Assembly (NCBI GenBank): GCA_002352145.1
Contig: DEHX01000149.1
Coordinates: forward strand, 9,380 to 34,701
From: Chitinophagaceae bacterium UBA2789
GTDB lineage: Bacteria; Bacteroidota; Bacteroidia; Chitinophagales; Chitinophagaceae
Direction: 5' to 3'
DNA: 25,322 nt
Positions within the stretch are counted from its first letter, which is position 1, and every line of letters starts with the position of its first letter. A program made the translations under genes and the position numbers. The notes beneath the pieces were generated by a model. It saw only the letters and a program-made list of their open reading frames with translations. It did not search any database and was not told the origin of the DNA. This document shows positions 16,581 to 22,504 of this stretch, piece by piece.

Positions 16581-17747
16581 TTTTGTTGAGATGGAATAAC
16601 CCATGTTTATTAAAGAAATGCCCGGCTTCTTCCCTTTTTCAAAACTACCCAACTTTTTTTCCCATTGTAATGCTTTGGCTCCATTAATTGTCGCCCATTG
16701 CAAAATGGTTTCTTCCGGTATATGCGGAAAATGTTTCCTGATTGCTTCTATTTCTTTGGCAATGCTCAACTGCCAGTTACTGCTATAACTGTCGGTTCCC
16801 AAAACAATCTGGCAGTTATGTTTCATCAGTATATCTATTGGTGGGACTTTATTCTCAATGTACAGGTTGGCATTTATGCATAAGCAATACACCAGTTTTA
16901 ATCCGTTCGTTGTTGCATATTCATTGGCCCAGGTTACATCTTCTTCAGGCATAAAAGTATTATGGATCAAAAAAATGGTTTGGCCGTTATTAAAATGTGG
17001 TAGAACAGAACGAATACTGCTTTTTCCGGTAACCGGGAAGGGAGATTGATCGAGGCCAAAAATCTTAAACAGCTTAAGGTATTCGCCACCGCCTGTTTTG
17101 TATAATTCATCTTCTGCAGGGTGCTCCTGGTTGTGGAAAGAAATTATTTGTCCGGCGGTTAACTGATTGATTAGTTTAAATGTTTTTGGGCTTATTGAGT
17201 AGGGTGCATGGGGGACCAGTGATGTACGGTTGTCCATGATCCATGAACCATGAACCGTATTAAATGTCGCAGCTACTTTTCTGTAATGTTCTATGTTCTC
17301 CTCTGCTTTTTCATCCGTAAAACTCAGTACTTCCACAAAGTTTTGCCAGCGTATCTGGCTTTTCCTTTTCACATCAACTGTGTCAGCCGTATTGCCAATA
17401 TCACCCACGGCTACGATGCCATTATCATACATTTCTTTTTCTGCAGCTGTAATGGCCTCTTGAATTACTTCAGGGGAAAAATCCCTTTTTGTTACTACCG
17501 AACATAAAAACTCTATCAGGCCTGTATGAGGTGGTATTACATCTTTAAGATGGCTGAGTTCCAGGTGGCAATGGCAATTAATAAGCCCTGGCGCCAGAAT
17601 ACCTTGAAACTGCTGTACATTTTCGCCGGCCTCTTCTTCGGAAACGATATTGTCAAAAATTCCATCTTCATCAATGATCAATACTTTCCCCTGGTGAAAC
17701 TGGTAACCATCAAATATCCGGTCTGCTTTGAATTTTCGGTAGTTCAT
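16572..17747 (-). CDS. Metal-dependent amidohydrolase (deaminase-type)
   Basis: The 391-residue product is a TIM-barrel amidohydrolase of the cytosine/chlorohydrolase-like deaminase subgroup. Metal and catalytic positions are visible: HxH at 59/61 (GLINCHCHLELSH), the PHAPYSIS loop near 179-186, HNQEH with His205 and Glu208, His262 (LIHNT) and Asp319 (LGTDSYSSN). A small N-terminal beta domain (DRIFDGYQFHQGKVLIID) is typical. I use ATG 17747; the longer frame would start at a TTG two codons upstream. The substrate cannot be read from sequence. Aminodeoxyfutalosine deamination in menaquinone synthesis, guanine/cytosine-type deamination, or another aryl-amine hydrolysis are all possible. It is divergent from prfA with a 65-bp gap, and its 3' end overlaps recO. 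Confidence 0.88.
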   Translation of the reverse strand: MNYRKFKADRIFDGYQFHQGKVLIIDEDGIFDNIVSEEEAGENVQQFQGILAPGLINCHCHLELSHLKDVIPPHTGLIEFLCSVVTKRDFSPEVIQEAITAAEKEMYDNGIVAVGDIGNTADTVDVKRKSQIRWQNFVEVLSFTDEKAEENIEHYRKVAATFNTVHGSWIMDNRTSLVPHAPYSISPKTFKLINQLTAGQIISFHNQEHPAEDELYKTGGGEYLKLFKIFGLDQSPFPVTGKSSIRSVLPHFNNGQTIFLIHNTFMPEEDVTWANEYATTNGLKLVYCLCINANLYIENKVPPIDILMKHNCQIVLGTDSYSSNWQLSIAKEIEAIRKHFPHIPEETILQWATINGAKALQWEKKLGSFEKGKKPGISLINMGYSISTKLS

Positions 17748-17786
17748 ACTCAAAATTCAAATTTCAGCACTCAAAAACCAAATCGC

Positions 17787-17794
17787 TAAATTTG
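17787..17794 (+). promoter_or_regulatory. prfA promoter -7 element (TAAATTTG)
   Basis: TAAATTTG matches the Bacteroidota -7 consensus exactly. TTTC at 17762-17765, 21 bases upstream, can serve as an imperfect -33. Transcription would begin near 17800. That excludes the TTG at 17792 as a start and supports ATG 17813. Confidence 0.65.
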
Positions 17795-17812
17795 CGCCCC
17801 GAGATAAATACT

Positions 17813-18877
17813 ATGTTAGACAGATTAGAAGCCATAAAAGCCCGGTTTGACCAGTTGGGTATTGCCCTTACCAATCCTGAGATTGTAGGTAACAACAAAA
17901 AATTTGCTGAAACCAGTAAAGAATACCGTAGCCTGGAAAAAATCGTTGTGGCGTATAATGATTACAAGAAGATACTGGACGACATAGAATTTTATAAAGA
18001 AGCATTGGAAGGGGGTGATGAGGAAATGAGGGAACTGGCAAAACTGGAAGCCCCCGCTCTTGAAGAAAAAAAAGAAAAGCAGGAAGCGTTTATTCGCCAG
18101 TTGCTGATTCCAAAAGATCCTCAGGATGAAAAAAATGCAATCCTGGAAATTAGAGCAGGCACCGGGGGTGATGAAGCAAGCCTGTTTGCCGGAGATTTGT
18201 TGCGTATGTATATGCGCTACTGCGAAAGAAGAGGCTGGAAAACAGCCATCCTGAGTGAAAATGAAGGAACGGTGGGCGGATACAAAGAAGTTCAACTCGA
18301 AGTTACCGGTGACGATGTGTATGGTACGCTGAAGTTTGAAAGTGGTGTACACCGTGTGCAGCGGGTGCCGGATACTGAGGCTTCCGGAAGGGTACATACT
18401 TCTGCAGCTACTGTGGCGGTAATGCCTGAAGCCGAGGAAGTGGATTTTGAACTAAACCCGGCAGATGTAAAAATGGAAACAGCCCGAAGCGGTGGCGCCG
18501 GTGGTCAGAACGTAAATAAGGTAGAAACCAAGGTAATGCTGACACATATACCGACCGGAACGGTAGTGGTTTGTCAAACAGAACGATCTCAGTTAGGCAA
18601 CCGGGAGAAAGCCATGCAGATGCTAAGAACTAAACTGTATGAAGAACAAGTTAGAAAGCAGGAAGATGAAATTGCTCGTCACCGCAAGAGTCTTGTAAGC
18701 ACCGGTGACCGAAGTGCTAAGATCAGAACCTATAATTTTCCGCAGGGACGGGTAACCGATCACAGGATCGGTCTTACACTTTACAATCTTGATGCTGTGC
18801 TGAATGGCGACATACAAGAACTGATCGAAGCCCTGCAGTTCGCTGAAAATGCAGAAAAACTAACTCGTCAGAACTAA
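17813..18877 (+). CDS. prfA: Peptide chain release factor 1
   Basis: RF1 recognises UAA and UAG in the ribosomal A site and triggers release of the finished protein. With ATG 17813 the product is 354 residues, normal for RF1, and opens MLDRLEAIKARFDQLG as in the family. An upstream in-frame TTG (17792) lies inside the promoter and is rejected. The catalytic GGQ is at 230-232 (SGGAGGQNVNKVET); its Gln is the usual target of PrmC methylation. The RF1-type codon-recognition tripeptide is P-D-T at 186-188 (HRVQRVPDTEASGRVHTS), not the SPF of RF2. The N-terminal helical domain covers about the first 100 residues. It is probably monocistronic. Confidence 0.97.
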   Translation: MLDRLEAIKARFDQLGIALTNPEIVGNNKKFAETSKEYRSLEKIVVAYNDYKKILDDIEFYKEALEGGDEEMRELAKLEAPALEEKKEKQEAFIRQLLIPKDPQDEKNAILEIRAGTGGDEASLFAGDLLRMYMRYCERRGWKTAILSENEGTVGGYKEVQLEVTGDDVYGTLKFESGVHRVQRVPDTEASGRVHTSAATVAVMPEAEEVDFELNPADVKMETARSGGAGGQNVNKVETKVMLTHIPTGTVVVCQTERSQLGNREKAMQMLRTKLYEEQVRKQEDEIARHRKSLVSTGDRSAKIRTYNFPQGRVTDHRIGLTLYNLDAVLNGDIQELIEALQFAENAEKLTRQN

Positions 18878-18965
18878 GACTCTTCCCGGGTACTTTTTCT
18901 CATCAGAAACTAATTCCATTCTCAAGAAGGGATATGCTAATTTTATTGCCTTAAATCATTGTATT

Positions 18966-19595
18966 ATGTTAGATCAGATAGTAAACCTTGTAAAGCAATT
19001 TGGACAAGAAACAGTAGTGAATAACCCTGAAATACCCAATGAGTATAATCAGGATGTGTTGGCCGATGCCACCAGCACTATTACCAATGGATTTCAAAAT
19101 GTAATGGCGGGTGGAGGATTTGAAAACATCCTTGATCTGTTCAAAGGAGGTGCAAATAACACCAGTGGTTCCGGAATTGGAAACCTGGTCAAAAATCCTA
19201 TTGTTACAATGATGATAGGGTACTTCATTAGTAAACTGGTGAATAAATATAGAATGAGTCCTGCTTCAGCAAGTAATGTAGCTAACAACCTTATTCCCAA
19301 TGCACTTAGTGGTTTAATAAACCAAACCGCTGATCCTGAGAATCCCAATGCTACTCTTGACAACCTGGTGGGATCACTCACCGGAGGTAATGCCATCAGT
19401 TCAGACCAGGAAAACAATAGCGGCTTTTCTTTACAAAACCTCTTAAATCAGTTCACAGGTGGTGGCACCGGATCTGGTGGTGGCCTTGATTTGCAGGATA
19501 TTATCAGTAATCTGACACAGAAAGCCCAAAGCGGCTTTCAAAACCGTCAGCAAAGCGGGGGTTTGATGGATATGATTAAGAGTTTTTTGAATTAA
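18966..19595 (+). CDS. Hypothetical Gly/Asn-rich protein, DUF937-like
   Basis: The 209-residue product has no signal peptide. The first 70 residues are mixed helical (MLDQIVNLVKQFGQ...NPEIPNEYNQDV). A hydrophobic, possibly amphipathic helix follows at about 77-93 (NPIVTMMIGYFISKLV), then SPASASNVANNLIPNALSGLI, then low-complexity Gly/Ser/Asn/Gln stretches (GGGTGSGGG) and a C-terminal helix GGLMDMIKSFLN. The pattern of short helices joined by glycine-rich linkers recalls DUF937/YidB-type proteins, but I do not recognise it with certainty. It follows prfA by 88 bp on the same strand, and no clear terminator lies between them. The function is unknown. Confidence 0.72.
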   Translation: MLDQIVNLVKQFGQETVVNNPEIPNEYNQDVLADATSTITNGFQNVMAGGGFENILDLFKGGANNTSGSGIGNLVKNPIVTMMIGYFISKLVNKYRMSPASASNVANNLIPNALSGLINQTADPENPNATLDNLVGSLTGGNAISSDQENNSGFSLQNLLNQFTGGGTGSGGGLDLQDIISNLTQKAQSGFQNRQQSGGLMDMIKSFLN

Positions 19596-20010
19596 TACAC
19601 AGAGCATTTCCAATCAGGGTTCCTCTTTACAAATGATTTGCCTTCATTGATAATTTTTGGCACAAAATTTTGAAAGTAAATTGGCAACGAACCGTCTAAT
19701 AGTTGTTTAGTTCTTTGTCACTTGATTGTCAATACTTAGTCATAATAAGGCAAATTCACGGTAACTAATCAACTAAAAAAGCTAAGCGTTGTTGTATGTA
19801 ATGAAGTAAGATTCAGCATCGTAAGGATAACAAAGTGAAGAAGAGGTTTTACGAACGAAGAGTAAGTGGAAATACCGGATTAGTTCTTTTAAACTTTCAT
19901 TAACAGCAAACATCATACTACCGGCAGTAAATTTGCGTTATACTAATAGAATAACATACCTCATTATAAAAGCAGTCAATTTTCTCATAAGCAGTTAGTT
20001 TTGGTTGCGA
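19596..20010. other. Gene-free spacer
   Basis: About 415 bases with no protein-like frame on either strand. The left two thirds show nothing I can name. The right end holds the promoter-like box and the beginning of the possible small RNA described separately. Confidence 0.5.
19928..19935 (+). promoter_or_regulatory. -7 element (TAAATTTG) in the gene-free region
   Basis: A perfect TAnnTTTG box points toward the terminator at 20011-20040. No TTTG lies at the -33 position, so support is partial. Transcription would begin near 19942. The only coding sequence downstream is on the opposite strand. Confidence 0.4.
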
Positions 20011-20040
20011 CCCCTGTTTCTACAGGGGTTTATTTTTTTA
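19942..20040 (+). ncRNA. Candidate small RNA (about 95-100 nt)
   Basis: The stretch runs from just after a perfect -7 box to a hairpin-plus-T-tract terminator and encodes no protein. The terminator works only in the plus direction, yet the nearest plus gene ends 415 bases earlier, so an independent short transcript is a simple explanation. I do not recognise it as tmRNA, SRP RNA, 6S RNA or a riboswitch. Alternatively the terminator simply ends a long 3' leader of the DUF937-like gene. Confidence 0.3.
20011..20040 (+). terminator. Intrinsic terminator, plus direction
   Basis: A 7-bp stem CCCCTGT/ACAGGGG (20011-20017, 20022-20028) with loop TTCT is followed by TTTATTTTTTT. The opposite direction has no T tract next to the stem. 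Its tail overlaps the stop codon of the convergent VanZ-like gene. Confidence 0.8.
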
Positions 20041-20386
20041 TATACTTCCAGCTAAATCCGTAACCAATTAAACAACCTATTGCATCCGCAACAATATCTC
20101 CTGTATCAAATGACCTGTTCACAACAAAGTATTGCTGTATAAATTCCATAGCTATGCCATATACTAATGCTGCAGTTGTAACAAGAATATACTTCTTTTT
20201 GAATTTTTTCTGCCCCCCCCAACACCACAATACCACCATAGTGCTGAAGAGGCCGATATGTACCCATTTATCAAACCATATTTTACTGAGCCAGTCTTCT
20301 TTAGGAAAAGCGGATCCCGGCAAGACTAGCAGTATAGTACAAAGAATCAGCCAGCCAGCTGCCGGCAATAGTGAAGGTTTTATCAT
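20030..20386 (-). CDS. VanZ-like membrane protein
   Basis: With ATG 20386 the product is 118 residues; the longer frame starts at TTG 20404. Four membrane segments are predicted at about 8-24, 41-57, 66-82 and 97-113. VanZ-family signatures are DKWVH (39-43), E-x-x-Q (81-84, MEFIQQYF) and R-x-x-D-x-x-D (91-97, RSFDTGDIVADAIG). VanZ itself gives low-level teicoplanin resistance, but most short homologues like this one have no known role. A run of eight G in the coding strand (20213-20220) encodes part of CWGGQ after the second helix. It lies downstream of the anti-sigma gene but behind that gene's terminator, so it is probably expressed separately. Confidence 0.85.
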   Translation of the reverse strand: MIKPSLLPAAGWLILCTILLVLPGSAFPKEDWLSKIWFDKWVHIGLFSTMVVLWCWGGQKKFKKKYILVTTAALVYGIAMEFIQQYFVVNRSFDTGDIVADAIGCLIGYGFSWKYIKK

Positions 20387-20428
20387 TTGATATAATATCG
20401 GCAATAATACTGTAAAGCACTGAATACC

Positions 20429-20456
20429 AAAAGAGCCCCTGGAAAGAGGCCCTTTT
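20429..20456 (-). terminator. Terminator of the sigma/anti-sigma unit
   Basis: On the minus-strand RNA a 12-bp stem (AAAAGGGCCTCT with AGGGGCTCTTTT, loop TTCC) forms completely, using two G-U pairs. On the plus-strand RNA the same two positions become A-C mismatches. The hairpin is therefore directional and belongs to the minus-strand operon ending at 20557. The T stretch after it is short (TTTT). Confidence 0.65.
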
Positions 20457-20556
20457 GTTTTTAACCAACTATAGAACCAAAACTACTACTATAGCTTAGG
20501 TCATACCCGATTAAATACGAAATAATAAAGCGAACAGATTGATGGAGGAGAGTTGA

Positions 20557-21321
20557 TCAGAGATTACCCATTACATACATATCACCCTGTGGCTTGGATA
20601 CATCACTGCGATCTTTTTTCTCCAGGGTAATAGCAAAAGCTTGTGCCTTCTGGGCATTTTTCATTCTCACAAGCAGCTTCTTTTGCTTGACATAATAATC
20701 AAGCATACCGAGATCAATAGGTTGGCCATCCAATAAAGCCCAAAGCTGGTACTGCTTGTCAGTAGGGGGTACAGGAAGGTTATTGGCCAGAAGATAAACA
20801 TCATGAGAGGCTGTATCCCAGTAAACTGTAGCAAAAGACTGGGGAGATGCTTCCATACCCTTCAATGAGGCCATTTTCACATGGGGGTTTTGTTGCAATA
20901 CCTGCTTGTCATGCTCCATTTCCTTTATCTTTTCTGAGGCCAGATCATAATTGTTTTTGAGCTCCTGGTTTTTATTAAAGAGAGAGATATTCCAGTATAA
21001 ACTAACAATCAATAAAATAACAGAGGCCGCCGCCACATACTTTATCCAAGACATTTTTCTTACCGGTACCGGTTCAACCATTGGCAATACTTTTCCTGTT
21101 ACGCCAATCTGGTTCCAAATTCTTGATTTAAGTGAAGGATCAGGCACAATGATATTTTGCATAGCCTGTTTTTCAAGAACCAGTTCAAAATCAGTTCTTG
21201 CTTTCATCACTTCGGGATATTGTTGGCAATACTGCTCAAACTCCTTTCTTTCTTCTTCAGAAGCCAGTCCGAGTACGTAGCTCTCGACAATTCCGCTTGA
21301 TATGTATTCCTGTACGTTCAC
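20557..21321 (-). CDS. Anti-sigma factor, RskA-like (anti-sigma-K C-terminal domain)
   Basis: The protein is expected to hold the neighbouring ECF sigma factor at the inner membrane. The 254-residue product starts at GTG; the opening MNVQEYISSGIVESYVLGLASEEE is the conserved beginning of this Bacteroidota family, which supports that start. Residues 1-85 form the cytoplasmic sigma-binding part. It keeps the EF.QYC segment but lacks a full zinc-binding HxxxCxxC motif. One membrane helix lies at about 93-113 (YVAAASVILLIVSLYW), then a coiled-coil-like stretch (about 115-145), then the RskA domain (WDTASHDVYLLANNLP, YQLWALLDGQPIDLG, AQAFAITLE, PQGDMYVMG). Four bases separate it from the sigma gene, so both are translated from one message. 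The inducing signal cannot be read from sequence. Confidence 0.88.
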   Translation of the reverse strand: MNVQEYISSGIVESYVLGLASEEERKEFEQYCQQYPEVMKARTDFELVLEKQAMQNIIVPDPSLKSRIWNQIGVTGKVLPMVEPVPVRKMSWIKYVAAASVILLIVSLYWNISLFNKNQELKNNYDLASEKIKEMEHDKQVLQQNPHVKMASLKGMEASPQSFATVYWDTASHDVYLLANNLPVPPTDKQYQLWALLDGQPIDLGMLDYYVKQKKLLVRMKNAQKAQAFAITLEKKDRSDVSKPQGDMYVMGNL

Positions 21322-21325
21322 TTTT

Positions 21326-21865
21326 TTATTGAATCATGGTTCTTAATTGAATTAATGCAGTTCTGATCCTTGTTTTTACAGTACCTAAAGGTAAGTTCAG
21401 CGCTTTGGATATTTCTTCATGGGTAAAACCCTGGAAATAGGACATATCTACCAGCACCCTTAGTTCACCTTTGAGGTTCCCCAGTATTTTTTTCAAGCCT
21501 ACATCAGTTATATCTGTACCGGTTACTGCTCCGGCGATTTCATTGGATTCTGGGAAAGGAACATTTTTTTGCGAATTATTATATCCCTTGGATCTTACCT
21601 CATCAATAGCTGCATTCCTGGCTATATTCAGCATCCAGGTAAACAATCTTCCCTTGGAAGGATCATAAGATTCAATCCTCCGCCAAATATTTATAAAGAC
21701 ATTTTGCAATACATCATTAGCCGTTTCTTTATCTGTTACAATTGCATTCACGATGCCTAGTAGTGCACCGGAGTAATTGTCGTACAAATAAGTGAAAGCT
21801 TTCTCATTGCGATGCTGCAACAAGTCCACCAGCTCCTGTTCGCTGTATGTAGTGTTGAGGTTCAA
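21326..21865 (-). CDS. ECF-family RNA polymerase sigma factor
   Basis: The 179-residue product has sigma region 2 (about 24-92: AFTYLYDNYSGALLG, TANDVLQNVFINIWRRIESYDPSKGRLFTWMLNIARNAAID) and region 4 (about 126-177: LRVLVDMSYFQGFTHEEISKALNLPLGTVKTRIRTAL). It lacks region 1.1 and most of region 3, as expected for ECF sigmas. The start is TTG at 21865: a stop codon lies immediately upstream in frame and the next ATG is deep inside region 2. The anti-sigma gene follows after four bases. RskA-linked ECF sigmas usually control envelope or oxidative-stress genes; the targets here are unknown. It is 72 bp downstream of gcvH, and no terminator is evident between them. Confidence 0.92.
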   Translation of the reverse strand: MNLNTTYSEQELVDLLQHRNEKAFTYLYDNYSGALLGIVNAIVTDKETANDVLQNVFINIWRRIESYDPSKGRLFTWMLNIARNAAIDEVRSKGYNNSQKNVPFPESNEIAGAVTGTDITDVGLKKILGNLKGELRVLVDMSYFQGFTHEEISKALNLPLGTVKTRIRTALIQLRTMIQ

Positions 21866-21937
21866 TTAATTGGTTAAGATACAATGACAATAAATGATTG
21901 CATCTTTGCTATATACGCATCTGCAAAAAAAATGGAT

Positions 21938-22315
21938 TTAGCCCACCATCGCTTCGTAAGCAGCAGCATCAAGCAATGCTTCTACATCAGCTGGGTTATT
22001 AACGGTCATTTTAACCATCCATCCGGCACCATAGGGATCATTATTGACGGACTCAGGTGAGCCTGCTAAATCCGGATTTAGTTCAGTAACAGTTCCGCTA
22101 ACGGGCAGAAACAGATCTGATACGGTTTTTACGGCTTCAACAGTGCCGAAAACAGCTCCGGCTTCCAGTGACTTTCCGATGGTATCAACCTCTACATATA
22201 CAATATCTCCCAGTTCTCTCTGAGCATAATCAGTAATTCCAATAGTTGCAATGTTGCCATCAAGGCTTATCCATTCATGGTCTTTGGTGTAGCGGAGATT
22301 TGCAGGGAAATTCAT
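21938..22315 (-). CDS. gcvH: Glycine cleavage system H protein
   Basis: GcvH carries the aminomethyl group on a lipoyl arm between the P, T and L proteins during glycine breakdown. With ATG 22315 the protein is 125 residues, the usual size. A TTG extension to 22378 would run through the promoter and is rejected. The lipoylation site is Lys63 in FGTVEAVKTVSDLFLPVSG. Other signatures are YTKDHEWI, GITDYAQRELGDIVYVE and NDDPYGAGWMVK-like NNDPYGAGWM. The other subunit genes are not in the window. A Bacteroidota promoter lies 18 bases upstream. Confidence 0.96.
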   Translation of the reverse strand: MNFPANLRYTKDHEWISLDGNIATIGITDYAQRELGDIVYVEVDTIGKSLEAGAVFGTVEAVKTVSDLFLPVSGTVTELNPDLAGSPESVNNDPYGAGWMVKMTVNNPADVEALLDAAAYEAMVG

Positions 22316-22332
22316 ATGGTTTCTTTTGGGTG

Positions 22333-22363
22333 CAAACCTACGGTGAAAATGATGATTTACAAT
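22333..22363 (-). promoter_or_regulatory. gcvH promoter (ATTG-N19-TAGGTTTG)
   Basis: On the minus strand TAGGTTTG (22333-22340) is an exact -7 match. ATTG (22360-22363) lies 19 bases upstream, three of four bases of the -33 element. The predicted start is near 22325, about ten bases before the ATG, which supports the shorter GcvH. Confidence 0.65.
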
Positions 22364-22470
22364 TGATTTGTAATGCAACAGTTTTACAGATTTTATTAAA
22401 GGCGTAGCCGTTCATGCCGGAATTTTCACCATTTGTATGTATACATGCTTACAATTCTATGACACTGGGG

Positions 22471-22478
22471 TATCTTTG
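22471..22478 (+). promoter_or_regulatory. -7 element (TATCTTTG) before the outer-membrane receptor gene
   Basis: This is an exact TAnnTTTG box 26 bases before the ATG at 22505. The -33 TTTG is not evident at the usual distance. It is arranged back to back with the gcvH promoter in a 189-bp spacer. Confidence 0.5.
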
Positions 22479-22504
22479 CCGGTTCAAAGCAAAAACCATT
22501 AAAA

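Noticed and set aside
17792..17812. TTG-initiated extension of prfA
   Set aside because: The TTG is part of the TAAATTTG promoter element, and the added residues are not found in RF1 proteins.
22316..22378. TTG-initiated extension of gcvH (21 extra residues)
   Set aside because: It would be read through the promoter, and H proteins are normally about 125-130 residues, beginning as the ATG 22315 form does.
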